Shown one piece after another: positions 10,596 through 21,800 of a DNA stretch of 64,000 nucleotides. The notes under the pieces were generated by a model. That model saw only the letters and a program-made list of their open reading frames with translations, made no database searches and was not told the origin of the DNA. How positions within the stretch are numbered: position 1 is the first letter of the stretch; every line of letters starts with the position of its first letter. The stretch is from positions 59,675-123,674 of the forward strand of contig JAUCBJ010007622.1 of assembly GCA_032718475.1 (NCBI GenBank). Reading direction: 5' to 3'. The translations under genes were made by a program, and so were the position numbers. Source of the DNA: Nemertoderma westbladi (Eukaryota > Xenacoelomorpha > Nemertodermatida > Nemertodermatidae).

Positions 10596-12594
10596 CTGTT
10601 TAGAGTATTTATGTATATTAGAAATTGTGATTTTGTATATTTTATAGACTTAAATCCCATTTTCTGGGAGCGGTGTAAAAGCTTTTGTGGGATAACTGAT
10701 TCGTTTGCCTTGCTAACCAGTTCCCCCCAGGCGCTGGAATACTCTAAAAAGGGATCTATAACTCGAATAGCGCAAGCTACCGGCTGATTGGCTGATTCGC
10801 TGTGCGAAGGGATCTGGGCTACGTTTGATTGTCCAACCAGCTTGGGAAAGTTGCCCCACAGCCCTGCTTTCTGTATCTGCCAATAGGATTTGAGTTGATT
10901 TTGATTTCGACCTATCACAGATCTACTGAACTGAATTTTCCTATCTGTATGCTCTTTCTCTGTGGTGGGTGGAAGCTTTTGTAAATAAGGTTATTCTTAT
11001 CAGTTTTCAGTGTTGTTGGTCTTTCTTTCCTGAGCCAGGAGAGAACGGCTTGGAAATATTTTGTGCTTTTCTGTTTTAGTCTAACACTAGTAGGCTTAAT
11101 TATAAGGACATATATCCGTTATCAATCATAACAAACTAAACATAACAAACAATCCTAAACAAACTGATGTTTGGTCTTTCTTGCATACTTTTATATTGTT
11201 ATACTGCTATTTACTGTCAGTTCTTCATAATATGGTTGATGAATTATTATATTTGGAATAACGATAAATAACCCCGAAACCCAATATTCTTGATATACCG
11301 AAGGTAAGAGAGAAAGGTTACATATAACGATTGTGACTTATGTTAAAGTGGTTTGAAGTGAATCTAATGTTATTTGATAGACCCTACATGAGTCAGTCCG
11401 TGTTCCTTTTATATATAACTAAAATCAGTGAAGATCGGCAGATCAGTGTGCAGTATTGTGCAGCATTGTGTATGAGTGAGACTGATAACGAAGCATTTCC
11501 TAAAGAATGCGCCATATATGTGAATTATAACTAAGCCATATCGTTGTGAGTAGTTTAAGTCATAACTCTGTTTATATAGATAGAGCGCCACGTCCTAAAG
11601 GAACTGTTAATATTCCCGAAGGTGAATAATATTGTCAGAGATTATATAATACTGTCAGTCGAATAATACATTAGGCTTACATAGCAATAAGATTAAGCCG
11701 TCGAACCCAATCTCCCGGGTATATCCAGCGGGTGAATGATCGCGCACAGATTGGTTTCGACTAGTGTAGTGAATTAAATACTTGTCATAGGCTAAAAGTG
11801 ATTTATTATCTAGAAGACATCCTAATTTGGCGGGTTAAACTGCCAAAGGTCTGAAAGCGCGAACATCCTCTCCACTCCGATTTTCGCGTTTTTAGAATAT
11901 TCGGTGACGGTTCTATTTAAACACTATTCTGTTATTCATTTAGATATTTTTTCATTATATTTTAATATTTTACATTTATTTATCAACTAAATTAAATTCA
12001 CCTTGCTAAATTAAGACGTAAACAACAATTGCTATTTTCACTTAATTGTCAGCTTTAACTTCTTTGTATTGTAGTTATAATTTTTTGCAGATTATACACA
12101 CCAGAAATGTCTGAAATGCAGGTTAAATTAACCAATAATAACCAACGCACGTAGGCTTCATTAATATATGACAGCAGCTAAAGTTCACAATGTAAATGTC
12201 CCTATATATAGAAGCATTGTATCTGGGAATCGTTCGCATCTTATTGGATAAATAAGTTGGAAGCTGAGGTGCTTCCAACTTCCAACAAAACTTGGTGCAG
12301 ATGTAATGAGAAGCATGTCATAAGGTTTTCTATCTCGAAGGGTGGACCACATAACCATATTAACATTATGTGAGGAGGGGGGGGGGGGGGGGGGGGGGGG
12401 AGGGGATTGCAGAGTGCAGGTAGAAGTGATTATAATAGGAGTTTGCGCTGCAAATATAGTTGGATATCAGATTAGGAAACACCATAATATGAGAGTATTA
12501 TGGCTCTTTTCTCTTCAATGCTGTTTGTTTTGAGTGTGAGTGTAGTTCTAATGAAATTTGAGCTGATCAGTTGACGATATGTCGGCTTGGCAAG
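10596..12594 (+). other. Region expected to hold the BEL-1 3' LTR; otherwise unassigned
   Basis: There is no coding evidence. A purine-rich tctgggagcgg followed by TGTAAAAGC near 10664-10680 is one candidate polypurine tract and LTR start. An inverted repeat at about 11700-11762 (gtcgaacccaatct paired with agattggtttcgac, allowing one mismatch) could form a hairpin. Without the 5' LTR the boundaries cannot be settled. Confidence 0.35.
12377..12400. repeat. Poly-G run of 24 bases
   Basis: An uninterrupted run of 24 G follows gagga and is followed by agggg. It is a G-quadruplex-capable homopolymer whose length is prone to sequencing error. Confidence 0.95.
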
Positions 12595-13765
12595 TTAAAT
12601 ACGCGACACCAGCTCACTTTTGGAATATGAAAAGTTGAGTGCAGAAAGCAGGTCAAGTAAGGCGTAGGATGAGCGCGCGATGCTGTAGCCACAAGAAATG
12701 CCGCGATACGACGCCAGGGGGCGCACATTGCTGAACATTGCAATCCGACAACTTAGTTGTAGAAAGCGACTAGGACAGTTCGATATGCGCAGGATGGTAC
12801 CGATACACAACCGAAGTGAAGCAATCGAGATTGGCACAAGATTGGCGACGTGGTAAAGAGTGCAATTCCCAACATATGGGCCAAGATTTAGTAAACCTCT
12901 TAACGATTTGCGGTAGAATACATCAAGAGCGTCACGATCAGTGGAGGTAAGAGAACCTATATTGAATTTTAATCCATATGTGGTAGCTGGTACAGCGAGG
13001 GAGTCCCATAGTCGGAAGACCACCTTAGGAGGAAGCCAGCGCGTTGTCCAGCCTCTAGTGTGAAATGTTTGAGAGTAGTAAGCTATCAGCCTGATAAAAT
13101 CATTAAGGATTACTTTGGAGTTCGATGAACTTTTAAGGTTGTATCCTAAGAAGGTAAGGACAGAACTTCTTGCAACAAAAGATCCACATATGTTGATAAA
13201 GCAGGGTCTATGACATGGATTTTGGATGCTGTCGACTACAATCCATGAGGTTTTAGTGGGTTCAAAGCTAAGACATACCTCGTCTGCTTTGTCACTTACA
13301 ATCATTGCCATACGTTCGAGATCAGTAGCCAAGGTGCTAAGAAGGAGGAAGTCATCGGCGTATACTATGGCGCCTAACCACACAGGGCCGACACGACAAC
13401 CTAAGTTGGAACTCTCTAGAGCCGCAGTTATATCAGCTGTGTATAAGTTAAAAATAGTTGGTGATAGTAGAGAACCTTGCTTTAAACCTTGGGCTACATG
13501 TATGCCGTTACAATCGAAACTACCATTGAATTTGAGAAAAACTATACCACAAGTGTAATATGACTAGACCGTAGCTGCGATGTGAGGGTTGACTCCATGG
13601 TCCAGCAGCTTTCGAATGAGTGTGCAGTACTCAACATTGTCGAAGGCCGATTCTATATCTAGCTGAAGCAGGTACACTGCGGAGCTTTTGGATCTATAAT
13701 GCTCAATACATTCCAGCAATGTGGCGATTACCCCTGACGATGTAACCACCTCAGTTTCCAATGCG
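12595..13765 (-). pseudogene. Non-LTR retrotransposon reverse transcriptase remnant (LINE-1 family of this window)
   Basis: Read on the minus strand, the RT palm appears in two frames. The upstream piece (13564-13761) has LLQLDIESAFDNVEY. It is followed by QGLKQGSLLSP, near 13480 in another frame, and by the catalytic YADD box at the start of the 12595-13383 piece, then thumb and C-terminal sequence. A stop and frameshift separate the pieces, so the gene is dead and its 5' part is missing. The C-terminal part is clearly related to the short plus-strand fragment at 36463-36750, where HT.GWT.RWL, LAVP and NTLY are shared. The clade is not certain. Confidence 0.8.
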
Positions 13766-14710
13766 GGTACTTTTAACTGTAAAATAGGTAATTCAGATCA
13801 CCACGCAACATTTATCATTTTACAAAAATTTAGCTGTATTTTCAATGAACCTAAACCACGCCACAATTTCGACTATTCAAAACTTGACGAATCATCTTTC
13901 CTTCGTGACATTAATAAACCCTCCAACTGGTCCTACACCGATAAATCAATAGCCATCATCTCAAAGTTTGACTGTTTTTACGATAATCTCACCAACATTT
14001 GCTCCTCTCATATCCCTTCAAAATCATTTACACACAAAACTCGGCCCCTCAAAGCATGGATCACTGAAAGTCTACTCAAATCAATCAGAACTAAAGACAA
14101 ATTATACTGGAACTATTTAAAAAACCGAACTGAAACCAACCGTAAATGTTTTACCGACTATCGTAATCATCTCGCACAAAAACCTTAAAAATTGCCGAAA
14201 AAAAATATTATTCGCAACATTTTGATAACAACATTACAAATTCCCGCAAAACTTGGTCGATAATTAATACTGTACTCCACAAAACAACTTCTAAATCATC
14301 ACCAAAAAACTTATTATAAAAATGAATACCTCCGCACAAATTGTATCAGACCCAACTCAAATTACAGAAATATTTAACGAACACTTTTCAACCATTGGAA
14401 CTAAACTCCTAAGTACCTTACCGACTTGCACACCCCGATCCCCCCGACGCCATATTTAAAATACTAGGGTGAACTATTTTACATTAAAACAGAAACATCT
14501 CCAATAGAATTATAATACCGAATCCTCAACCTCAAATTAAACTGCAGTTCTAACGATATGTTCCCCACCAAACTACTCCGACTTGCTGCCAAACCACTTT
14601 CCCAACACCTGTGCTACTTATTCAACCTTTCAATAAAGTACGGCTTTTTTCCCGATTCATTCAAAATTGCTCAAGTTATACCACTATTGAAATCAGACGA
14701 TCCTACAGAC
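13766..14710 (+). pseudogene. 5' part of a LINE split by BEL-2 (endonuclease end to start of RT)
   Basis: The plus strand encodes the end of an APE-type endonuclease domain (GNSDHHATF) and then the linker that precedes RT in CR1/Jockey-like LINEs, running to a stop at 14188 and continuing in other frames to the BEL-2 insertion. Its RT continues at 28821 on the far side of BEL-2, where the conserved NNYRPISLLP motif begins at once. The last five bases, cagac (14706-14710), are the target-site duplication. Several frameshifts and stops show the LINE was already decaying. At its left edge it abuts the oppositely oriented LINE remnant. Confidence 0.8.
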
Positions 14711-15246
14711 TGTTAGCTTATTCAATCCCGCCAACACCCCATAAAGTTATTAGCCGATAAGCAATATTGGGAGCCACGAGATTGGCAATTAACCAACTCG
14801 TGCCATCCCAATAAGAGTGGGAAGGAGGCACACAATAGAGGGTCAGGGGCCAAACCCCTAACCCAGAGAGAACAGGTGGAGTGAACGGGAATACTCCACG
14901 GGGCGCCAACAAGGGTATTAACCAATCAGAGGGGGGAATGGCATCGATTGAGTAGCAGTAAGGCCACCGTGCAATATAACCAATAACCTATTAATCAGTG
15001 ATTCAGTTATCTTAGTGCAGCAGTGCTAGCGTAGGGTACAGCCAATTAGTTTAGTTAGGGGATCACGGGACTTTAGTTACCGTATCCCGCCTTGTACACA
15101 TTCACAATATATCTATATCTTATAACCTCTTATTATACACCGAACTTCAGAACTCAGTTATCTTTATTTCACTCTTATACACGGCGGGGATGCGTGGACT
15201 AAATACCACACCGGATAAATCGGGATCCCTCCTGGATCCCGTCACA
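14711..15246 (+). repeat. BEL-2 5' LTR
   Basis: This 536-bp repeat starts TGTTAGC and ends GTCACA, and is nearly identical to 28279-28815. The segment from about 15100 (tatatctatatcttataacc) may contain the promoter and poly(A) signals, but no exact transcription start can be shown. Confidence 0.95.
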
Positions 15247-15362
15247 GTAACTACATCGGTGTTGCTTCCCCAGCTAAACTCAGTAACTAAAGACGAACTG
15301 CCGCCCCAGTTAAACACAAAGAACTCCACCCTAGCTAGCCGAACCATCAGCCACCAGACGAG
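15247..15362 (+). other. BEL-2 5' leader
   Basis: This 116-nt leader lies between the LTR and the first ATG. The primer-binding site should begin just after the LTR (gtaactacatcggtgttgc...). I could not match it confidently to a tRNA 3' end. Confidence 0.5.
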
Positions 15363-15563
15363 ATGAGTGAGTCGGGCGAGACGCCACCGCGGACCCCGGA
15401 CGAAGACCTAACGATCCGCGAGGCCGCGACCAAACGATACAGGCCCACGACGCCGGAGCCATCGATAACGGGCGAACCGGAAGCACAGGACGAGGGGGGC
15501 CTGGAACCCGAAGTCGAGCCAAGAGAGAGAGAGAGCGAGACGGAGGGAGGGAGAAGGAGATGA
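15363..15563 (+). CDS. BEL-2 first pre-gag ORF (66 aa), acidic
   Basis: This is the first ATG after the LTR. It encodes a short, proline-, glutamate- and arginine-rich, low-complexity peptide (MSESGETPPRTPDEDL...) with no recognised domain. Its TGA overlaps the ATG of the next ORF (ATGA), a coupling that would favour reinitiation. It may be the N-terminus of a longer ancestral pre-gag protein now broken by frameshifts. Confidence 0.4.
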   Translation: MSESGETPPRTPDEDLTIREAATKRYRPTTPEPSITGEPEAQDEGGLEPEVEPRERESETEGGRRR

Positions 15564-16104
15564 GTCGACACGAGAGGGAGAACGGCGCGCCGATGTCGCC
15601 GGCCAGCTACAGGCCGAGGGCGACGGGCGGCCCACCGAAACGGCGACGGTGGGGCCGACGGTGCGACGCCGGACACGAAGAGACGGAGGAGAGATCGGTA
15701 CCGATGTCGCCGGCCAGCTACAGGCCGAGGGCGACGGACGGCCCACCGGAACGGCGACGGTGGAGCCGCCGGTACGACGTCGGACCCGGAGGGACGGAGG
15801 AGAGGTCGGCGACGAGGACGTCGGGGTTTCTGAGCGACTTCGACGGGCCTACAACGCGACCCGGAAGCTGATAAACGACGCCAAGAAGGAAGGGGCGAAG
15901 GTAGACGAGGTGAGACTGAGAAAGCGACTAGGTGAGTCGGATAAACACTTAAATTACCTAATACGTTTTGGGCAGAGAGAACTGGCCGGGGAGAGAGCAG
16001 AAAGGATAGCCGGCGAACTGTTTGAACTATGGGAGTGTGGGAGTATGGAACCTAGTGTAGCGCCAGTGTACATAGGGCCATACTTGGTCGATGCCGGGGA
16101 GTAA
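15560..16104 (+). CDS. BEL-2 pre-gag region in two overlapping frames, with a 111-bp tandem repeat
   Basis: The frame from 15560 to 15871 contains a 37-residue repeat (SPASYRPRATGGPPKRRR...) present twice. The frame from 15649 to 16104 overlaps it and encodes a more protein-like helical stretch (RRAYNATRKLINDAKKEGAK... to RAERIAGELFELWE). The natural product probably begins in the first frame and continues in the second after a shift near 15820-15850. The function is unknown; the charged helical part could be an assembly domain. The coordinates cover both frames. Confidence 0.4.
15592..15813 (+). repeat. 111-bp tandem duplication, two copies
   Basis: Copies start with gatgtcgccggccagctac at 15592 and 15703. 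The length is a multiple of three, so each copy adds 37 residues without changing frame. The two copies differ by scattered substitutions. Confidence 0.9.
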
Positions 16105-16109
16105 AACCA

Positions 16110-16889
16110 GTGGGTTGGAGGGGACTCGAAGGGGGCGAATCCGAGGTTAACCCCGAGGATTCGGCCTCGTCGGTCGGAGAAAGCTCCGGGAAGGGGGAGA
16201 AAGTTAGTAGGTCGGGAAGGCGGGGGAAGTCCGTCATAACCGATAAGTCTGTTACATCCTCCGCGAAAGAAAGAGTGGTGAGAGAGGTAGGTGCCGCATA
16301 CCGTCTCGACGTGGCAGAGCAAGGTCAGAAGGAAATGGAGGAACGGTTAGAGGAGGGGAGAGCGCGGTTAGCGAGGGAAGCGGCATTGATTAAAGAGAAC
16401 GGAGAGAGGCTCGAAAGGGCTTTGAGGAGCCTTAGGGAGAGTGACGAAATAGAGGAAAAGGAGTGTAGAGAGCGTGAGGCTAGGGAGGAAAAGGAGCGCA
16501 AAGAGCGTGAGGCGGAACGCAAGGAATATGAGGCGAGAAAGGAAAAGGAACGCAAAGAGCGTGAGGCGGAACGCAAGGAATATGAGGCGAGAAAGGAAAA
16601 GGAACGTAAGGAGCGTGAGGCGAGGCGAAGGGAGATCGCTAGGAGTGTGGTAGAGTCGGCCAGACGGGACAGTCAGGAGAGTGAGAAGAGAGGGGCAAAG
16701 GCTGAGCAAGAGCTAAGGGATTTAGAGAAACGCCAAGGTGAATCGGCGAAAAATAAGATTAGACGGGCGCACGAGCTGGAACTGGTCCGAGCGTTGCCGT
16801 CTGAAAGCGGGGCCGGCTCGAGTATTTTTGAGGAGCCAGGGGCCGTAGACACGTTTATTAATACCCCACTGACAGGGACCGCACGATAG
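16110..16889 (+). CDS. BEL-2 pre-gag coiled-coil protein (259 aa)
   Basis: This is a highly charged Glu/Arg/Lys protein. From about residue 70 to 220 it should form a long coiled coil, including an 18-residue repeat (KERKEREAERKEYEAR) present about 2.7 times, from 54-bp DNA repeats at 16482-16625. It ends at TAG (16887-16889). The same frame then stays open to 17738 through an Asn-rich stretch, so one amber codon separates two otherwise continuous coding blocks. A structural or oligomerising role before gag is inferred only from composition. Homology to a known family was not recognised. Confidence 0.55.
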   Translation: MGWRGLEGGESEVNPEDSASSVGESSGKGEKVSRSGRRGKSVITDKSVTSSAKERVVREVGAAYRLDVAEQGQKEMEERLEEGRARLAREAALIKENGERLERALRSLRESDEIEEKECREREAREEKERKEREAERKEYEARKEKERKEREAERKEYEARKEKERKEREARRREIARSVVESARRDSQESEKRGAKAEQELRDLEKRQGESAKNKIRRAHELELVRALPSESGAGSSIFEEPGAVDTFINTPLTGTAR

Positions 16890-17738
16890 ACCCAAAACTG
16901 GTGTGACCGTACGGGCGGGGGGGGTAATAATAATGATGGTACAGTAGACGTTGTTGATATTAATAGTACCGTATGGGATAACTCTAATCAAACCTTTATT
17001 GCAGGGAATACTTTACCTAGTGGTAGTAACTTAAATTTAAATCAGAACGTCCCTAGTATTAATGTAGAAAATAATCCTAATATTGATGTAGTTACGCAAA
17101 ATAATTCAAATAATCAAAATAATAACACGAATTCGGACCTACAAAATAACTTAAATAACGCAATTACACAAAATAATTCGAATAATTTAAATAATGATCT
17201 TAGCCCGAATTTACAAAATAATTCAGATAACGTAGTCGCGCAGAATAATACAAATGATTTTGTTTCAAACGGGCAAATTAATTCCGTTTCCAATATGGGT
17301 GCTATTAATGTAAATACGTCTGGCCTACATAACCAGGGAGCAGAGGGCCTGGTAGGCCACGTAGTTAGTAGACAGGGAGCAGAGGGCCTGGTAGGCCACG
17401 TAGTTAGTAGACAGGCAGCAGAGGGCCTGGTAGGCCACGTAGTTAGTAGACAGGGAGCAGAGGGCCTGGTAGGCCACGTAGTTGGTAGGCAGGGAGTAGA
17501 GGGTCCAGTAGGCCGCGCAATAGCAGAGGGAGAGGCGGGGGTGAATAGACCCGACTGTGGTAGGGTTGATGTGTCGACTAGAGAGATATATAGTAGCGGG
17601 GCGAGAGGTAGCGAAGTTAGATGTAGCGAGTGGGGGGGGGCTACGAGCACCCCACAACAGAAAGTTAGCGGCGAGAGGGGGGGGGGCAGAGCGTGTCCCA
17701 CAGCCGTCAGCGGACAATGCGAGGGCCGAACAAGGTAA
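16890..17738 (+). CDS. Asn-rich and 13-residue-repeat segment of BEL-2 pre-gag region
   Basis: This is in frame with the coiled-coil ORF after its TAG. It has no early ATG, so expression would need amber readthrough, splicing or internal initiation. The first part is Asn-rich (runs such as NNNDG and QNNSNN). The second is a repeated 13-mer, QGAEGLVGHVVSR. After poly-G runs near 17632 and 17680 the likely coding frame changes to the one ending at 18546, so the last residues of this frame are doubtful. The composition suggests a disordered low-complexity linker. Confidence 0.45.
   Translation, partial: TQNWCDRTGGGGNNNDGTVDVVDINSTVWDNSNQTFIAGNTLPSGSNLNLNQNVPSINVENNPNIDVVTQNNSNNQNNNTNSDLQNNLNNAITQNNSNNLNNDLSPNLQNNSDNVVAQNNTNDFVSNGQINSVSNMGAINVNTSGLHNQGAEGLVGHVVSRQGAEGLVGHVVSRQAAEGLVGHVVSRQGAEGLVGHVVGRQGVEGPVGRAIAEGEAGVNRPDCGRVDVSTREIYSSGARGSEVRCSEWGGATSTPQQKVSGERGGGRACPTAVSGQCEGRTR
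17333..17527 (+). repeat. 39-bp coding minisatellite, about five copies
   Basis: The unit cagggagcagagggcctggt... is 39 bp (13 codons). Four copies are nearly identical and a fifth is divergent. It lies inside BEL-2 and keeps the reading frame. Confidence 0.9.
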
Positions 17739-18546
17739 ACCGCAACAACCGGCGACGGAAAGTAATAAGGGGATTGCGAGTATCCCCAGCGACGTGCGAT
17801 CGAGCAGAGAAAGACAGGTTGACGTCGCGGGAGGGCAGACGGAGCGTCGAGCCCGATCAGAGGAGGAAAGAAGAACAGTGGGGTTTAACCGGGAGGTCGA
17901 CGAGAGATCTCGTGAGCGGGAATATTCCACTGATAGGAGAAGAGAGGAAGACAGTAGTAGAAGTATCGCCGCAAAAGATAGAAGAGCGAGGACGGACAGC
18001 GAGCCGTCGATAGTCGAGATGAGAACGGAGAGTCAATGGGGTCGGACTCCGGGAGATTGCCGTCGCCCCGGAGGGATGCGATCCGGTGAGGCGCATTACA
18101 CGCCGAGAGAGGGGTACGCGATGTACCGGTACGAAGATAAAAACAGTGGAGAGGGGGGTCGAAGAGAAACTTTCCGACGGGATATACCTACCGATCGAGA
18201 ATGCGGTAGCCGCGGGGAGGATTATTCGAGAAGAATAAACTTCGATCCCGAGCAACACATGCAGACTGTAGGGCATACTGTAGGTCTTACTGCACATACC
18301 GCAGGCCATACTGAGAGAGGCAATGTAGGCGATAGGATAGCGTGGACAACGGGATTAAACCCGGAAGTCGCGGAATACATACCGGCGAGTAGGCCAGAAG
18401 CTGATAGGCCTATACCGGTACCAGCACAGCAGTATGACTACAGCATGCAGGGACATAACATACACCCAGGGGAGGGGGGAATTATTGCGGATAGGTGTAT
18501 GGGCCCCAACATATTAACATCAACCCCAGTACCAGACATACCATAG
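17557..18546 (+). CDS. BEL-2 Arg/Glu-rich pre-gag segment (about 329 codons)
   Basis: This frame is open without an ATG near its left end, so the given start is only the limit of a usable frame. It probably continues the preceding frame across poly-G tracts at 17632-17640 and 17680-17690. The product is hydrophilic and disordered, with many RRE, SRER and DRR groups and short repeats (QTVGHTVGLTAHTAGHTE). It ends at TAG (18544-18546), after which the same frame remains open through 18897 and encodes the start of Gag. Thus a second amber codon lies in the path to gag-pol. Confidence 0.4.
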   Translation: MVGLMCRLERYIVAGREVAKLDVASGGGLRAPHNRKLAARGGGAERVPQPSADNARAEQGKPQQPATESNKGIASIPSDVRSSRERQVDVAGGQTERRARSEEERRTVGFNREVDERSREREYSTDRRREEDSSRSIAAKDRRARTDSEPSIVEMRTESQWGRTPGDCRRPGGMRSGEAHYTPREGYAMYRYEDKNSGEGGRRETFRRDIPTDRECGSRGEDYSRRINFDPEQHMQTVGHTVGLTAHTAGHTERGNVGDRIAWTTGLNPEVAEYIPASRPEADRPIPVPAQQYDYSMQGHNIHPGEGGIIADRCMGPNILTSTPVPDIP

Positions 18547-18897
18547 GGTGACATTCCCCCATCACAATATCAACAATATACCCCGACAGGAACAAGAACA
18601 ACGAGACCCCTAGATGAAAACAGGTCGTGTGATACAGACATATGGAGGGGGCCGCTACCCCCGATGACATATCCGAGTCAGAGAAGATCAAGAAATAGAA
18701 CGGACGAACCGCACCAGACAGGGGAAACTATACAGCACCCGTCGAATCCATTAGAAGCGCAGGCAATGGGGATGGCCACGTTGATCGATGCCTTGAAAAC
18801 GAGGATCGAATTACCACCCGTGGAACCGTTCAAATTCGATGGGAGCAGGCCGGAAGAATACTTACAGTTTCGGCGAATGTATAGTAATACTAACAAA
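18547..18897 (+). CDS. gag: BEL-2 Gag N-terminal segment (frame preceding the pol frame)
   Basis: The segment from 18664 (MTYPSQRRS...) includes the BEL Gag start motif (PPVEPFKFDGSRPEEYLQFRRMY). Homologous sequence continues in the +1 frame after the A-run at 18894-18899 (aacaaaaaactt), where KNLTQAECLKYL joins the 18839 frame. Either one base was gained or lost in the A-run or a +1 frameshift is used. Since BEL Gag is normally uninterrupted here, an indel is more likely. Confidence 0.65.
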
Positions 18898-21800
18898 AAA
18901 CTTGACGCAGGCGGAGTGCCTAAAGTATCTACAAGTGTACACGGGAGGCCCAGCATACGATATCGTGAGGCAATACCAAGGGATAGAGGGCGGCTTCACG
19001 ACAGCATGGCGGGCACTGGATAGGGAATACGGGCACCCGGCCAAGATCATCAGGCAAACGCTGAGAGGCATAACATCGGGTGGCCTACAGGATAATCCCG
19101 TTAGCATTAAGACGTTTGCTAACAAAGTCGAGAAGGCGCTGATCGTGCTGAAGACGTTAGACGCGCCATACGAACTCAACGCGTCCAATAACATCAACAC
19201 GATAGCGCAGGCACTACCGAGCTGGCTGCGCAACAAATGGAGGAAGGTCGCTTTCTCCACCCGAGACAAGAAGGGTGCGGAACCAGGTTTAGAAGAAATG
19301 TCAAACTTCTTAAATTACGAGGCTGAACTAATAACGGACCCAGTCTATAGTGAAGATAGCCTGGGAAAGGGACCAAAGACAGATCATTACAGGCCCAAAC
19401 CAGAGCACAATACATCAAACGCATTGCCGAGACTCAGACAATCATTGCCATACGCAGCGACGCAGGGGACTGCAAGTCCACAGACAAACGAAGATAAGAC
19501 AACATCAAGGGACGGACAGGGGAACAATAACAACATGAATAAACATAACCCCAGTACATCCAGTAGGTCAAACCCAGTCAATAAGAATAGTAGGGACTTT
19601 GGTACGAATATAACTGCGATACGCAATGCATTGTATAAAGAGGGCTATGACCCAAAGAGCAAATGCCAGTTACACGCAAATGCGCTTCATAAAACCATGA
19701 ACTGCAGGTACTGGCAGGCGCTACCGAGGCAAGACCAGATAGATTACGCGTCGAGCAATAAAATCTGCTCGCGATGTGTGAAGAGTGGACACAAGGCCAG
19801 GGAATGCCAAGAGAAACCGGTCAAGTTTGGCCAAAGGAGAGGCCAGACGATGGCAACGAGCACAGTAGGGGCGAAGAAGAGAGGAACAGTGCTACTTGGA
19901 GTAGTACCAGTACGAGTGATCGGGGAAGGCAATCGATCAGTAACAACACTAATGCTGGTTGATAGTGGAGCTGCCTTCACATTAGTTGAGGAATGGGTAG
20001 CCGAAGAAATAGGGTTGAGAACGAGGCCAAGCAGGATGGCGGTGACAACCATCTCTAGCAAAGACGAGATCCTAGAGATGAGGACAGGACGGTGCGCAAT
20101 TGCAGCAGTGGCACCAGGATGCGATTATGGGGCAACCATCGACCCCATCCAAGTAATAGAGTCAATTAACATCAATGCCAGGCGGCCAACCAACATCGAG
20201 GTCGAGCAATACAAATTCCTGGACAACATTGACTTCTCAATCCCAGACGTGGACGTTAGGAAGGTATCCATCATAGTAGGCATGGACTGCCCAACGGCCC
20301 ACGAGAGAATGCAGACGGTCTTCGGCGAAGACAAGCAAAGCGACCCGGTAGCCATATTAACGCCATTCGGGTGGACGCTGAGTGGTCCAATTAAGAGCAA
20401 GATACCATTCAGGATGTCGGAGACATCAGGATGCATGTTCGCGGGAACAATGCAGGAAATGGGTGACGAGGGAGCAGAGGAGCAGCTTAAAAGACTGCTC
20501 AGACAGGACTTCGAGGGACTGAAAGAGACCGGGGTCGGGACCTCGGTAGAAGACAAGCAGGCTCTTCAAAGTGTGGAGGAAACGATGACGTGTGATGAGG
20601 GGCGGTATACAATAGGAATGGTATGGAAACTACCGAAGATACCGCTACCCGATAATAGAGGGATGGTACTCACGAGACTCCGCAAGCTGAAACAAACACT
20701 ACAACGGAGCCCCGAGAAGAACGAGTACATTCACAAAACCATTAAGAAGTACGTCGAGAAAGGATGGGCCGTGGAGTTACCGGTCGACGAACCGAACACG
20801 GACAGGACATACTACCTGCCACTCCACGTAGCCTTAGACCCAAAGAAAGGTAAACTTAGGATGGTAGTCGATGCATCGGCAAAGACCGACGGAAAGTGCT
20901 TAAACGATTACCTACTAGAGGGCCCAAACATATACAATTCGGGCATAGAAGTACTACTTAGATTTAGGAATGGGAAACACGCCTTCACGTGTGACATAGA
21001 AGGCATGTTCAACCAAGTCCGAGTAACAGAGGAAGATAGCGATAGTCAACGCTTCTTATGGTATAACGGCGGAGAAGAACCGCCTATAATACCGGCATAT
21101 AAGATGGTAGTACAGAACATGGGGGCCAAGTCGTCCTCATTTACGACGACTATGGCAGTGAGAGACACGGTAAAAGGGAAGGAAGATAGATATAGCAGTA
21201 GGGCCGTCGATATGATCAGACGCGGTTTCTACGTAGACGACGGCATGGAGTCTGGAAATACGGTTGAGGAGATACTGGAAACAGGGCGCGAGGTTCGCGA
21301 CATCCTGAAAGGATCCGGCTTCAACCTGACCAAATTCCAATCCAGTTCAGAAGAATTTATCAGGGAAATAGAAGACAAGAAACCAGAATCGACCATGGAC
21401 AACCCTACAACAGCCAAAGGACAGGACATGGCGATTAAGAGAACGGAATCCCAGCAGAAGGCGTTGGGAATCGTGTGGGATAGAAAAACAGACGAACTGA
21501 AGTATCAGCTAAGCCAAGAGGGCGCAGATACCCATACGAAGAGGGGTTATGTATCGTATATAGCAAGGATATACGATCCCCTAGGCCTAGCATCCCCATT
21601 ACTAGTCACGGGGAAACAGATACTCAAGAGAGTATATAAGTTGAAGGATGAGTGGGATGTAGAGGTACCAGAAGACATCAAGAAACAGTGGAGCAAATGG
21701 ACAGGAGACTTGGAGAGGATGGGAACATACAACATGCCGCGAGTGTATTTCCCGGACGGGAACATGACGAATCTGGACCTACATATGTTCTCCGACGCGT

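Noticed and set aside
15331-16709. Several minus-strand ORFs of 60-120 codons
   Set aside because: They are antisense shadows of GC-rich, repeat-containing BEL-2 coding sequence and have no recognisable domains.
17114-17930. Minus-strand ORFs of about 200 codons with repeated LSTNYVAYQALCS
   Set aside because: The repetition only reflects the 39-bp plus-strand minisatellite; composition and context favour the plus strand.
18889-18903. Programmed -1 frameshift at AAAAAAC in BEL-2 gag
   Set aside because: The heptamer looks classical, but the frames to be joined require +1 (or -2), so a -1 slip would not connect them; an indel is simpler.
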